A DNA stretch of 64,000 nucleotides from Oenanthe sinensis (GCA_028671895.1 CM053794.1:42424501-42488500), one strand, 5' to 3'. Counted from the first letter of the stretch, positions 11,331 to 23,880 are shown. Translations and numbers: made by a program. The notes: generated by a model from the sequence alone, not told the origin.

Positions 11331-11890
11331 TATGCACCATGACATGAATTGAAACCCTGTTAAGAATAATAATATAAAACAATATTCATTATCATACAAT
11401 ACCTCTATAAACTTGTTAATATTGAAAATCAAGCAGATGGCAAAATTACATATAAATTGTATTAAATTAAAGAAATAAAATATACACATTAACATAAACA
11501 CATATTCACTCAAACATATAACAAAAAGTACAATTGGTAGTACAACTAACACTGAAAATCTAGGGTATATGTGTGTATGTATAACAATGCTTATATGCAT
11601 ACTCAGACACAACAACTTAATTCGAGACCTAATTAAGTTGATTATTAGATACAACTAACAAAGATATTTTAGGGTTTATATGTGCATATATAACAATACA
11701 GATACGTACTATCAAACACAATAATTTGAATTGAAACCTAGTTAGATTGATTTTAGATATGGAAATTAACTGTACACAAACAGCGAGAGAAATGAATATG
11801 GGTAAGAGATACCGGAGATGAGAGATAAGAGAGACGAAGAGAAGGCAAAGAGTAAAAAAAGAGGAGAACGTGGAGGTAAGAAAATATCAT
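11330..11890. other. MULE 3' internal region, no coding sequence supported
   Basis: AT-rich sequence between the old Sirevirus remnant and the right MULE terminus. Two diverged copies of a phrase (CTCAGACACAACAACTTAATT... at about 11602 and ...CAAACACAATAATTTGAATT... at about 11714) indicate an old local duplication. A minus-strand TTCTTAACAG near 11360 resembles a splice acceptor. Confidence 0.4.
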
Positions 11891-12003
11891 ATTTTTCAAA
11901 AATTATATTTTTTAATTTAAAAAACCGTATATATGCAATGATATTTAAAAGATTGTATATTTGTAAAAGTAAATTAAAAAAACAGTATTTTTGCCAAATT
12001 CCC

Positions 12004-12012
12004 TATATTATT
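12004..12012. repeat. right 9-bp target duplication of the MULE
   Basis: TATATTATT directly follows the terminal CCC at 12003 and is identical to 5349-5357. Confidence 0.85.
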
Positions 12013-13755
12013 ATATTTTTATATCTATTATTATTTTATTTGATTTGATTAAATTACTAATAATTAGAAAGTAAGTCCTTGTAAATATCTTTCATAATAA
12101 TAAATTATGGAAGAATTTGATTATTATTCAACTATAATATAATTATAATGTATTTTACAAAAAAATAGTTAATTAAGATGATATATTTAACTTAAATTTT
12201 ATAAATTAAATATCAATTATAATATGTTATATATGTTATAATGACACGTCTTTGAATTTAAAATATGAATAAAATATAAATAGAGAGTGAATATAAAAAT
12301 ATGGTTGAAGTTGATACTCTTAAAAATGTGTTAACTTGCTAAGAGTTTAATATTTTATGATATATTTAGAAGTGTAATAGGAGTTATGTATCATCTCTAT
12401 CAAAGCTTGACTCAAATATAAAAGACTAAAAGAGTACATTCATTTGTTATTGCCCAACAATAGTTACTCGTGACAATACAAGGTGAATGCTACACTATAA
12501 ATTAAAATTTTATTTTTATAGCAATGATTATGAGTTAATAAAAATTTAATTTAATAATTATAACATAAAAAAATAAAATTTAATTACAGGATTGAAATAA
12601 GTACTGGATTGCTAGCCAAAAAAGGTCAACATTGAACGTGAACCGAATTACATTTACGTCAACATTTATCAAGGAATAATAATATACCTAGCCTATTTTT
12701 GTTTCGAATTAAGGTCTTTTAATAAAAAAAATTAAGACCATGATGATAAGGTGAATAATTGGAGGATAATTTAAATTTATTAAATTTTGTAGATGAAATA
12801 TATTGTATATAATCAAGTGCTATACATAAAACTAAACTGAATAAATACAGTAACTACATAGAATTTATAATATATAATCTCATCAAAGTAAACTAAAATC
12901 TAATTTTAATATGGGATTTAAATTATTTAATTTTAAATAAATAAGGAAATAATTCAAAATTTTCGATCCTTTTAAAACAATCCTGGCGTAAATATTTAAA
13001 TTACAGTACCCGGCCGACTCCCTGTGAACCTTGATACATCATAAATGTACTCCAGTCGGTTAATACTTTATACATGATAAATAAATCATGATTTTAGTGA
13101 AAAGTGACCGAGAAGGATAGGAATGTGCGATGCGAAATTATGGACCAGCACAATCATCACCTACTGATCTTGCTGGCCCGGCTAACTAATCACATTTTTG
13201 TATTGTTGTATTATTGAAGACACCATGGGTCATTCCACATGCAAGGCTGTAGCCTGTAATTTCATGTACTCATATACTATATGCCACTCTGCTTACTTAG
13301 ATCATTAATTAAGTAGTGATTAGAATGTGCAACAACTTGTAGCTATATTACGGTAACTCATGTGCTATTTAATCCAGATCTGAAATCAGCCTGATTAACA
13401 TAATCAAAAATACTGATCAGTCGCTGACCTTCTCTTTTATCAATTACTGCATATATACTTTTATATAGTTACCCACAATGAAATAGAATTCGTAATTTAC
13501 TAACTTAACAATTTGATGCCTAAGGTTTGAACTGAGTAAAATTATGATCGAGTAATACTTAATTTGTCGGTATTAAAGTGTAATGCAACATGATGATTCA
13601 ACAAACAAGTTGCTAATTAGTAATTAGTAATGGCTAATTTTGAATGATTCCACAGTTTCGAATACAAAAGTTTAACATATCTTTAGTTGATTCCAATAGC
13701 CAAGACCCAAGAGACAGCTCATTCCAACACACTTTTAATTCAACCCCACTTAATT
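12013..13755. other. AT-rich intergenic upstream of the FLA gene
   Basis: No gene is visible. The last part is the FLA promoter; a TATA-like CCCATAAAAA sits at about 13761-13770. Confidence 0.55.
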
Positions 13756-13812
13756 CTTATCCCATAAAAACCCCATCCCTTGAACATGCACTTCCGCCAC
13801 CTCTCCATTACA

Positions 13813-14550
13813 ATGGCAGCTGCTCACACATTCTCTCTCTCTACTCTCACTCTTCTCCTCCTCTTCACTCTCTCCCAAGCCCAAACTCCCTCCGCTCCAG
13901 CTCCAGGCCCTGCTGGCCCCATCAACATCACCGCGATTCTTGATGATGCAAGACAATTCACAACCTTCATCCGCTTCCTCACTGACAATGAAATCGACAG
14001 CCAAATCAACAACCAAGTTAACACCTCCACTGAAGGCATGACTGTCTTTGCACCCACCGACAATGCTTTCGCTAGCCTACCAGCTGGAACCCTAAACAAA
14101 CTGACCGACAGACAGCAAATCCAGCTCATCCAGTACCATCTCATGCCAAAATACTATGACTTGGCAAGTCTTTTAACAGTCAGTAACCCTGTTAGAACCC
14201 TGTTAAGTGGCCAGGATAATGGCGTTTACGGGCTAAACTTTACAGGACAGGCTACACAAGTGAATGTCTCAACGGGGATTGTAGATACACTCATTAACAA
14301 TCCTTTGAGACAGAAAAAGCCATTGGCTGTTTATCAAGTTGATAAGGTTTTGTTGCCTGCTGAATTTTACGAGGCTAAGCCACCATCTGCGGCTCCACCT
14401 GCAAAAGGCAAAGGGGAAGTGGAGGCTGCTCCAGCACCCAAGCCCACTAAGGAGAAGCCGGCCGATGACAGTAGTGAGTCGGGTAGTATGAATGTCGGGT
14501 TTGGGTTGGTTGGTTGTGTTTGGTTGTTTTGCATGGGAATGCTGATTTAA
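13813..14550 (+). CDS. fasciclin-like arabinogalactan protein (group A, FLA11/12-like)
   Basis: A single-exon frame of 245 aa from ATG 13813; an in-frame ATG at 13780 would add 11 residues. The later start gives a cleaner signal peptide (MAAAHTFSLSTLTLLLLF... cut near SQAQ) and the usual group-A length. After the signal come an AGP-type Pro/Ala stretch (PSAPAPGPAG), then one fasciclin domain with the H1 motif (GMTVFAPTDNAF) and the Tyr-His motif (IQYHLMPKYYDL), then a second AGP-like stretch (AAPAPKPTKEKPA). The C-terminus has SSESGSMN followed by a hydrophobic tail, as expected for GPI anchoring. NxS/T sites such as NIT, NFT and NVS are present. Group-A FLAs act at the plasma membrane and wall, often in secondary-wall cells; that role here is inferred from the family. 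Confidence 0.93.
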   Translation: MAAAHTFSLSTLTLLLLFTLSQAQTPSAPAPGPAGPINITAILDDARQFTTFIRFLTDNEIDSQINNQVNTSTEGMTVFAPTDNAFASLPAGTLNKLTDRQQIQLIQYHLMPKYYDLASLLTVSNPVRTLLSGQDNGVYGLNFTGQATQVNVSTGIVDTLINNPLRQKKPLAVYQVDKVLLPAEFYEAKPPSAAPPAKGKGEVEAAPAPKPTKEKPADDSSESGSMNVGFGLVGCVWLFCMGMLI

Positions 14551-15834
14551 CATACCTTCCTACATTCATCATGTCAATAATTAGTATTGGATTGTAACTT
14601 TATTTTTTTGGTTTCGAATTGTTTGGTTGCTTTTTCTAATACATAATAACAAGGAATGCTGATTGCTGCGTTTCAATGCCCTGTTTTGTTGTAGTTAGCC
14701 AGATTTATATGATCTTCTTTTTTATTATTGATTTGTGTGGTCTTTTAATCTACTTCCTGTGTATGTATGTTAACAGTCTACTACATATTATTGCAAATTT
14801 GCAATCGGAATTATAGCAGATAACCAAAATATTGTTAGAAAAATGTTGACAATGTTCTCAATATTAAAAAAAAATGGCCGATTGAGTTAGATTGCAATTG
14901 GAACGTTTGACCATTTTGAAAATCCAATTTTTTTAAAAATATTCTCTAGTAATCGCTAACAAACTGAATTTTAATAAAGAATTTAATCAAATTAACTAAA
15001 GCTCTTTAAAATGCATGATGCAGGATGAATTCAGAAAAAAATAATACTCCTTATTAAGTTACTATTATTTTAAATTCCCCTCATTCGAAATCTCATATTT
15101 AAATCAAAGAGTAGATCGATATGAGAATATTGGGAATGATATGGAGTCGAATTTAAGATTCCTACAATATTATTTTAACATTTTCTTCGCTCAAAAACCA
15201 TTTTAAGGAAGTTAAACTTAAAACTCATATCGAGGAACTATGATACTATATTAAGTACTTATTTGGTTAAATACAGGAAATAATTGAAATTCTGCTTCCT
15301 TTTTATAAAGAAAATATGGGAAGTGTAATAAATTTTGTTTTGTTGATAATTTTGTATTTCTTGAATAGTTATTTCCCTTGTATTATTTGATTGATTTTAT
15401 TTTCTATTTATGGGTTAGATATTGTGTGATACGGGAATTGTGAATTACGAAGGTGAGTGTGGCCACTGACCGGGTAGGTGACTTCCTGCATTATATAGGT
15501 ATTTGTATGTTTCAGCTAAATTTACTATACATGGTTTTAGATAACCAAATAATTGTATCATATTCTACTTCCTAGCTATTTCGAATACTTACATGAATTA
15601 CTTTGTCAACCAAACAAGCTCTAAGTTAACATTTTCCTAAAACTTTCCTCTTATATTATTACACGTGTTTATCATTCTTTTTATGTAATCTAAAACTTAA
15701 AAATATATAATTTTATTTTATGTATTATTTATAAAATAAATTAAATAATTTAAATATTACTTCACATTCATATGTATTGTATATGCACTTCATTTACAAT
15801 TGTCTATTAACTATGTTAATACATTTTAACTGCG
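14551..15834. other. FLA 3' UTR and intergenic, no gene seen
   Basis: The first about 150 bp are probably FLA 3' UTR. The rest is AT-rich with no coding frame or RNA gene recognised. Confidence 0.5.
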
Positions 15835-15837
15835 TAA

Positions 15838-16240
15838 GAGCATTCTCAACCCGTCCCCCGTCCATTCCTCCGTCTCCATATTTTAGGAAAATATGAGTTT
15901 TAGTTGAAAAAATACTTCCCATCTGAATGCCCATTTTGAGGGACTTACTAGTTGAAAAGATGTGTCCCCAAACATGGGACTTACTATTTATCCACATCCT
16001 ATTTTTTATACAAATTTTATATATATAAGAGGGGTGAGAAATGATAAAATAATATAAGATAATTAAAGTTGTAAAAAGAAGTGAAAGAAAATATTAATAA
16101 AATACGAATATAGGGATAGGGATGAACAATGTGATGTTAGAAAATTTTAGAAGATAAATAAATTTTAAAAATAATTTTAAAAAATTATTATTTTTAGTAT
16201 GAGTTTGGAGATGGGGATGGGGAGCATAGTATGAATGCTC
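15838..16240. mobile_element. Tourist-like (PIF/Harbinger) MITE
   Basis: The element starts GAGCATTCTCAACCCGTCCC and ends ...GGGGAGCATAGTATGAATGCTC, inverted ends of roughly 40 bp. TAA is present on both sides (15835-15837 and 16241-16243), the 3-bp target duplication typical of PIF/Harbinger. It is 403 bp with no coding capacity. Confidence 0.85.
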
Positions 16241-16261
16241 TAAGCCGTTCGCTAAATTTGT

Positions 16262-16441
16262 TTGTAAATCATCTGGATGATTATATTAAAAAAGCAGGAA
16301 TCAAATCCCTTTTTTCATCGTAAATAAATGAAATAGATAGAGATTTGGCCTGAACACGGGATCTCATATCCAAATGGGTCATCTATCCAGCCTCAACGAG
16401 ATAAATCAATGTATCTTTTAAGTCACCGGCGCACCGCCCTA
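16262..16441 (-). mobile_element. possible tRNA-derived SINE fragment
   Basis: Read on the minus strand, a GGGCGGTGCGCCGGTGACTTAAA head and a downstream ATCCCGTGTTCAGGCC word resemble a degenerate A box region and B box at SINE-like spacing. The match is loose and no target duplication was found. Confidence 0.25.
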
Positions 16442-17495
16442 ATTAAAGATGATAAAACTTCTCCTGGGAACAAATTTAGTTAAATTATAATGATTTTGTA
16501 TACAAAGCTCACCGACAAATTTGTAAATATTATCTCATCTCTGCATTCACATAAATTCTCATATTTTATTATTTAATTTTAATTTAACCCCATGTCATTC
16601 TCGGGAGTTTAAAGCCCATTAAAGATACATATTATCTAAAATTAAAGTTGAGGGGGAGTCTTCGTAAAAAAATTTAAATAATATTTTATATAAATATTAC
16701 TGTTTTTTATGGAAATATTACTGTTAAATTATAAGAATTCCGTATTGAGATTATATTTGGATAACTATCCAATTATTAATTTTTTTATAATATTAATATA
16801 TTTTTAGGGTTACTATGTTTTAATACATCATTTATCATTTATTTTTTTATTATGTTCTTAAAAATATATATTTTTATTATATTGTATATTAATATAATTT
16901 TTAATCATATTTAATATGTATTGATTATAAATTAAATATATAATATTAATAATTAATTAAATCGAATCAAATTAAATGACTTTGAGTTCCGAACATTAGG
17001 CACCAAACGAAACTAGAGACTAATTATTTATCCATTTTGTCAACGAATCGCAGCAGGCATAGATGTGATTCATGGATTTAAATTTATGTCATAATAACTT
17101 ATAAATGAAAAACAATTTAATCTGAGATTTACGAAACAATAAAAAGAATTAATCCGAAAATTTTAATTTAAAAACCAATCTCAAATCTCAATTGTAAATA
17201 ATGTCATAATAGCTTATATCGCACGGATGAAACTTTATTTAATATTATATGTATATATTTTTATATAATTTATTTATATTTATATTTTAATATGATAATG
17301 TTTATATATTTTGTATGATGATTTATTTTAGTTAGGAGATTAATGTGTATTTGTGTTCGATCTAAACTACTATGATATTGTATTATAAATAAAATAATTA
17401 TACATGTTTAATTTAATTTTTTTAGAAAGGACTGGGAACTTTTTTGGAATACGTTGAACCAACCAAATAAATACATGTTGGCTTATAATAATATA
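16442..17495. other. AT-rich intergenic, no gene seen
   Basis: Long AT-rich stretch with no supported coding frame or element boundary. Confidence 0.5.
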
Positions 17496-17496
17496 A

Positions 17497-19248
17497 CTAG
17501 CTTATAGCCAGTGCAAAGCACGGACTACATTAATAAATTATATATTAATTACTTTATATAATTATTTAATTTAATATAATAATTTAAGTGATTATTTATC
17601 TTTTATATTTTATTTATATATTATTATGATATATTATTTTTTTTATTTTAATATTCATGAGATACGATTAATAGGTTGTAATTTTAAATAAATTAAAAAG
17701 CGGTGATGAAATTAAGTTAAATATTAATATAACTAGATTATATAAAAATTATATTATAATATTATTCCTAAAATATAAATTATATTTTATAATTTAAATA
17801 TAAAATAATATTACCCATGAACAATTGTATAAAAGAAGATTACATCGTCGATATAATTGTATGTATAATATATACAATATACGTAAAATATTTTATATAA
17901 TTTAATTATTTAAGTTAATGTGGTACTGTAATTTCTTTATTTTATTATTAAGAATGAGGATTGTGACAATATTCTTAATAAAGAAATTATATATTATAAT
18001 TATTAAGAAAGAGAACTCCACTGATGATAAAGTTTTATGTATAATATATATGTTCTAAATAGAGTTGTATATATAATATATATGTTTGATAAAGTATATT
18101 ATAATTAAAATTTAATTAAAAAATGTGTTTGAAGTTAAGTAGGAAAATTATAGTATAGATATTATTTTAATTATTAAATTATAATTTTAAATAAATTAAA
18201 TTATTTGAATGATGATAAGATTAAAACATGTTAATTAGTAGATTATAAGTACAACTCTATATTTTAATTAAAAATTAATTAAAAGAGTGTATTTAAAGTT
18301 GAGTGTGTCACAAATAAATTATAATTGTCACTATAAAAGTATAGATAATATAGATATAGCATAGTAATAAAATTTAATTAATATAAATAAAATAATATTA
18401 TTATTTAAATATTCATAAAATTTAATTATTCATAAAATCCTCCTTCTTTATATAATTTAATTATTTAAGGTAATGTGGTACTGTAATTTCTTTATTTTAT
18501 TATTAAGAAGGAGGATTGTGACACTATTCTTAATAAAGAAAATATATGTTATTATTATTAAGAAAGAGAACTCCACTGATGATAAAGTTTTATGTATAAT
18601 ATATATGTTCTAAATAGAGTTGTATATATAATATATATGTTTGATAAAGTATATTATAATTAAAATTTAATTAAAAATGTGTTTGAAGTTAAGTAGGAAA
18701 ATTATAGTATATATATTATTTTATTTATTAAATTATAATTTTAAATAAATTAAACTATTTGAATGATGATAAGATTGAAACATGTTAATTAGTAGATTAT
18801 AAGTACAACTCTATATTTTAATTAAAAATTAATTAAAAATTAATTAAAAAAGTGTATTTAAAGTTGAGTGTGTCACAAATAAATTATAATTACCACTATA
18901 AAAGTATAGATAATATAGATATAGCATAGTAATAAAATTTAATTAATATAAATAAAATAATATTATTATTTAAATATTCATAAAATTTAATTAATAAATT
19001 ATGATTTTAAATAAATTAAAAATGTTAAGTAATGAGAAAATTGAAACATGTTTGTAGATTGTAAGTACAATTATATATTTTAATTAAAAGAGTGAGTTTG
19101 AAATTGAGTATGAGGCATATATGTGTATTTGAAATTGAGTATGAGGCAGATATGTGTATTTGGAATTGAGTGAGAGACAAAATAATTAAACGGAACGACG
19201 GATCAAAAATTTTAGTTTACGACTTTAATAATATAGTATAAATATGGA
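17497..19248 (-). mobile_element. non-autonomous Helitron-like element
   Basis: On the minus strand the left end reads CCGTGCTTTGCACTGGCTATAAGCTAG followed by T: a short GC-rich near-palindrome about 11 nt before a terminal CTAG, as in Helitron 3' ends that insert before T. The other end reads A/TCCATATTTATACTATATTATTAAAG, close to the TC...ATACTATATTATTAA start seen in many plant Helitrons. No terminal inverted repeat, target duplication or Rep/helicase gene is seen, consistent with a non-autonomous copy. The 5' terminus is assigned by resemblance. Confidence 0.5.
17892..18998. repeat. direct tandem duplication, unit about 555 bp, within the Helitron-like element
   Basis: The block from TTTATATAATTTAATTATTTAA at about 17892 recurs from about 18447 and stays alignable for about 550 bp. 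Shared words include TGTGGTACTGTAATTTC, GAGAACTCCACTGATGATAAAG and GAGTGTGTCACAAATAAATT. The copies differ by scattered substitutions and small indels. Confidence 0.9.
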
Positions 19249-19425
19249 TAAATATAGGTGTCCAACGGGCCAATAAGTCGGATATGCAGGGCCCAAAGGC
19301 CTGACCCGACGGATAAGTCATACATTTAGTAAAGCCCTCTGTAATACCCTAAACCCCTTCCCCAAGCAGCAGAAGCTCTGCACCCCCCCCCCCCCCCCCC
19401 CCACCTACTCTACTCATTCTCTCCT
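19249..19425 (+). promoter_or_regulatory. prohibitin core promoter and 5' UTR exon
   Basis: Directly after the Helitron boundary lie GGCCCA at 19290-19295 (site II, TGGGCC on the opposite strand), a telo-box-like ACCCTAAACC at about 19346-19355, and a run of 20 C at 19383-19402 followed by a pyrimidine-rich leader. A splice donor CCT/GTAAGT at 19425/19426 ends the inferred 5' UTR exon. Site II plus telo-box pairs are known in plant promoters of mitochondrial and ribosomal protein genes, which suits a mitochondrial prohibitin. The transcription start itself is inferred. Confidence 0.5.
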
Positions 19426-20069
19426 GTAAGTATCTTCATATTTCTTATCTCTTTATACTTGTGTATGTATACTTGTTTTATCTTTTATTTCTTCTTCAAT
19501 TTTGTGCTAGATCTGTACCTATTGTATATATGTTATTGCGATTGTTAACAGTCTTTGTGTTTCGATTTTGATATTATGCGATCTAGCTATATTTAGGTTA
19601 TATTGTTGATTTATTACTGTGTAATTGTTCTCTATTTTTATAAATCAAGGTATATATAAAGCTGTGGTTCAAATGACAACACAATCATTGTATGAATAGC
19701 CTGAGAACTATTAATCGAGTAAATGAAAAATTATGTACATTAGAATAGGTTCTCACGGCCTTAGGTTTTCCGGTAGAGGACTATTCTATTAAGCCATTTT
19801 TCGTGTTTTAGATCAATTTATATTTAAATTATATTGTTGTTCTACCAACTATATTGAATTTTTTTAAAATAAATAAATAAATAAATTGTATATGCTCCAA
19901 ACTTCTTTGATTATATGTGATATGTATACTTTTAATGATTTTTGTTAGTTTAAAATATCTGAATCTTTATGCTTGTTTCCCGTTAATTCTGTAGAAAATG
20001 CTTAATATTAGGCTTTAAAAATCTCATGTATTGACGGTTTTTTCGCTTGTATACCCATTAGGCTTGAAA

Positions 20070-20586
20070 ATGAACTTCAAAAACGTCAATGTTCCCAATG
20101 TGCCTGGTGGTGGTGCAGCTGCTGCTTTGCTCAAGGTTGGCGCACTAGCAGCTCTGGGATTGTATGCAGTCGGTAACAGTCTTTATAATGTTGATGGTGG
20201 GCATCGAGCTATCGTATTTAATCGTATAGTTGGTGTTAAAGACAAGGTATTTATCTGAGCATTGTGTGATTGAATTTTATAAATATTTTTTGTTTAACTT
20301 CTCCTTTGTTTACATTTCCTAATCTACTGATCATTATTAATAAATTTCTCATCATTTTTGCCCGAGTCGTAGGTTTATCCTGAAGGAACACATTTGATGC
20401 TCCCATGGTTTGAGAGACCAATTATTTATGATGTTCGTGCACGACCCCATCTAGTTGAGAGCACTTCTGGTAGCCGAGATCTCCAGATGGTTAGTTTCTC
20501 CATCTCTTAAAACTTCCTGAAAATTTTCAAATTATCATGATTTACCAGGTAGTAAGATTGAGCTTGGTTTTCTAGTTGTTTTGTGC

Positions 20587-20642
<56 letters not shown>

Positions 20643-22767
20643 TGTACTTGTTTTGCTAATTAATACATGCTGTATTTAATAGTTGACATTTTAGCCTTCT
20701 TTAGAGTGGCTCTTGTGACCATCTATATACAAAGATGGTTATGTTACTGAAATTTTGTATGCAGGACCCCAGATTTCAACACCCCTTTGTTTTTTCTTTA
20801 ATCATCTTTAGTTACAAAATCTGAAGAGAAGTTCTGTGTTTTTTTTACGAGAATTTTGATTGATTTGAAGTGTTAAACATTTACATACTGCTATTTCCCT
20901 CTGAAATTTGATGTATATTTTCATGTTATTCATATTATAAGCGTGTAATTAATCTTTAAGTGTTTGCCAAGCACATTTTATTCCTTAGATCCAGACCATG
21001 TGCCACTTGTTTTTGCCATTTCAATTGCTCTTTTTTAGCGTAACTATAGTCTTTCTTTGATTCTGATTAAAAATTCAAAATTATAAAATTGAAAGTTATT
21101 ATTCTGGATATTAAATAATTATTAACGGGTGCATTTTTTGTGTACCTTGCCAGGAACACTGAAACCCTTTTTTCCATATACTGTTTCAGTATCCTAGTCA
21201 CAATTATTTTCATTTAAAAAGAATCTGCAGTTTTTTTCTTACATATTGAATTTTATAAAGAATTCGCAGTTGTTATTTTACATATAGACTTTTTCATACT
21301 TCATATAATCCACAAGATCTGTTTGAAATGCGCAATTGGCCTGGTGTAAATATTCAGTTAATGTAGTTGGTCCATTTCACCTGAATATGTTGTCTTATCA
21401 CTTCTTAAGCCTACACGACTTGAGTTGAAATCTGTTTAATGCTAATAGCACATATACAATTGTTTTGCCTATTTCAATTTATTGGTTTATTTTAACTTGG
21501 TTAATTACTCAGATAGGTATGTCCACATAAAGAATTGTTGTTTCTTTTGTGTAGGTGGGTTTATAGAGGCGTTATTGTGATATACACTGTGCATAGTGTA
21601 GTAGTTTGAAGTGTTGAGCATATCATATTACGTAATGTAATGCTTGTTGATCTTTGTAGGTCAAAATTGGTCTTCGAGTTCTTACTCGACCTATGGCAAG
21701 TCAATTACCTACGATTTACCGAACTCTTGGCGAGAACTATAATGAAAGAGTTCTGCCTTCCATTATTCATGAAACCTTGAAGGCTGTGGTTGCCCAGTAT
21801 AATGCTAGCCAACTGATAACTCAGAGAGAGGTTTGTTGCTTGTTTTTGTTTGCAAATTGTTGAATTCATGCTCACTGGATGAATCAGGGGGACATGTATT
21901 GTTCTTGTATTACTCGAATCAGAAACATATATTATATTCCAGGAAAATGACCAAATATAGCACAAACATAGTAGACCTAAATATATGTTGGTCTTTATAT
22001 TGGATCAAGAATTATGCTGTTAGCATATCCTTTGGTCTATCCTACTGTTTACTTATTTGTGCAGGCTGTCAGTAGGGAGATTCGTAAGATTCTAACAGAG
22101 AGGGCTGCCAATTTCAACCTTGCCTTGGATGATGTGTCCATTACAACTCTGACTTTTGGAAGAGAATTTACTGCTGCCATTGAAGCTAAACAAGTGGCAG
22201 CACAGGAAGCTGAGAGGGCCAAGTTTGTTGTGGAAAAAGCTGAGCAAGACAAGAGAAGTGCTATTATCAGAGCACAGGTTAGAAAAAACTAATGTCTATA
22301 TAAATCTTTATATTGAGATTTGTTATAAAAATGATTTTTTTTCTTTTTAAAATCATTTTAGGCTTTTAGCATATGTTGTCCATTATATCATTCTGGTCTG
22401 AATACAACTAAATCAACATGCTTGAACTATTTTCTTTATTGTTTTCATTGGGTTGGAGTTACAAAGCTAAATAAATGGTTTGCCTTTTTCATTTGGAAGT
22501 AAAACCACAAGTCTAGTGGTAACTTTTTGTTCTCGTGTTATGTGTAAGTGATGAAATGTATTACTCTATGGTTACCAGGGAGAAGCTAAGAGTGCTTCAT
22601 TGATTGGACAAGCTATTGCCAGCAATCCAGCTTTTATCACACTCAGGAAGATTGAAGCAGCTAGAGAAATTGCAAATGTGATGGCGAATGGAAATAACAA
22701 GACCTACTTGAATTCTGGTGATCTGTTACTGAACCTTCAGGGGATGGATGTTACCCCGGGTAAGTGA
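20070..22767 (+). CDS. prohibitin, type II (PHB1/2/6-like), mitochondrial
   Basis: Five coding exons join in frame: 20070-20246, 20373-20489, 21660-21830, 22065-22277, 22579-22767. All introns are GT-AG at codon boundaries, and the total is 288 aa, the length I know for Arabidopsis type-II prohibitin. The N-terminus has a Gly/Ala-rich hydrophobic segment (about residues 15-35) that anchors prohibitins in the inner mitochondrial membrane. The SPFH/PHB domain follows (GGHRAIVFNR, PEGTHLMLPWFERP, RARPHLVESTSGSRDLQM), then TRPMASQLPTIYR, the QYNASQLITQRE region and a helical Ala/Glu-rich C-terminal part (EAKQVAAQEAERAK, EKAEQDKR) for ring assembly. A 5' UTR intron (19426-20061) precedes the ATG. 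An in-frame upstream ATG at 20031 lies inside that intron and is rejected as start. Confidence 0.95.
20589..20641. repeat. (TA)n microsatellite in prohibitin intron 2
   Basis: An uninterrupted TA run of about 26 repeats lies in the intron between coding exons 2 and 3. Confidence 0.95.
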
Positions 22768-23880
22768 AAGCAAGTAGTAGCATAAGGTCAAAGCAAGTAG
22801 GAAACATAAGATTGAACTTTTAGATGGTTTCTTTTGTTGGCCGACCAATCCACCTTGTTCTTTGCTAGTATGATGACCTATAAAACCATGCTGAGTATGA
22901 TAACCTATAAAACTTGCCCTGTATTTCAACTCTGGGTAAATCTCTTCCAAGACTAATATTTTGTTTGGAGATCATAATTGATATTATTATTGGAACCTTT
23001 TACAGTGTGGCATATTTTCATCTCTAGTTTTTTTTTTTATTAAGTTTTGCTTGGAAAAAGTGTTGGATAGTCGAGTGTCACTTGACCATTTCGTACTTCA
23101 ATGAGGATTTTGAGAGATGGGGCCATCTAGTTGATGGCTACATGATTATTTCGTGGATCACTCCTAGGATCTTGAAATATAGGTCTGTCACAGGTTGGGT
23201 GTGGTGCATTTTCCTCCTTGTTATCTAGTACAAGCAAGGTAAATGTGAGACATTGTGGTTAGGAGGTGGAACTAGTGAATTCACAAATTGTAGGAAAACT
23301 GAAAGTTTTGTTTAAATCTCATGTTTCTTGCTGTTTATTGAGGAGAGTAAATTTTTGTTCTAGTGTTGCCTTCTTGGTATCTTCTTTTTTTTTTTTGTGC
23401 TAAATATCGTGCCATTTATTCTGTACAATGTGCAAGGCGTGCTCTGTATTTATATATTATTATTTGCAGCCCAATCAAAGTGAACATGGTCTTATTCCTT
23501 TAAATTAGTGCTTTCCTATTAGCATATTGCATATATATGATTCACCCTTGCCTTCTGGAAGTTTATACATGTGATATATAATAATAAATAAGTTGATAAT
23601 TGTTGTATTGATGGTTTGATACATATAAGAAGATAGAATATATTTCATTTTTTATGTTTACTACTATCTCTCAATTTTAGAAAATGGCATTTGTATGGTG
23701 AAAAAAGAGGATCCTGTGTGAATTGCTCAGTATTTAAATAGTGTTTATTTGAATATACAATTGAGGAATGCAAAGATAGAGTTCACGAGTCAAAATTATA
23801 TATGTAAAAAAAATGAATTGGTTTTTTTTTCTGTAGAGTAAATGGGGTTCTTCTGTTGAGTAATCCATATTTCCATACAA
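22768..23880. other. prohibitin 3' UTR and intergenic
   Basis: No further gene is supported. The first few hundred bp are probably 3' UTR and downstream flank. Confidence 0.5.

Larger units (their letters stand above)
5358..12003 (+). mobile_element. MULE (Mutator-like element), decayed, with nested retrotransposon
   Basis: The ends are GGGGTTTTTAAAA at 5358 and its inverted counterpart ...CCAAATTCCC ending at 12003. About 100 bp inward from each end is alignable in inverted orientation, for example AAATATACGATCTT on the left against AAATATACAATCTT from the right. Exact 9-bp duplications TATATTATT flank the element, the size usual for Mutator elements. Inside are a 5' UTR-like leader, an intron carrying a minisatellite, a mudrA-type N-terminal coding region with stops, and a Sirevirus insertion starting at 7448. 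The catalytic DDE half of the transposase is not found, so the element cannot move itself. Confidence 0.8.

Noticed and set aside
15430..15500. Exon-like patch with AAG/GTGAGT and GC-richer sequence
   Set aside because: Too short, no reading frame continuing on either side, no family recognised.
20031..20069. Upstream in-frame ATG of prohibitin
   Set aside because: It lies within the inferred 5' UTR intron (acceptor at 20060-20061), and starting at 20070 gives exactly the family's 288 aa.
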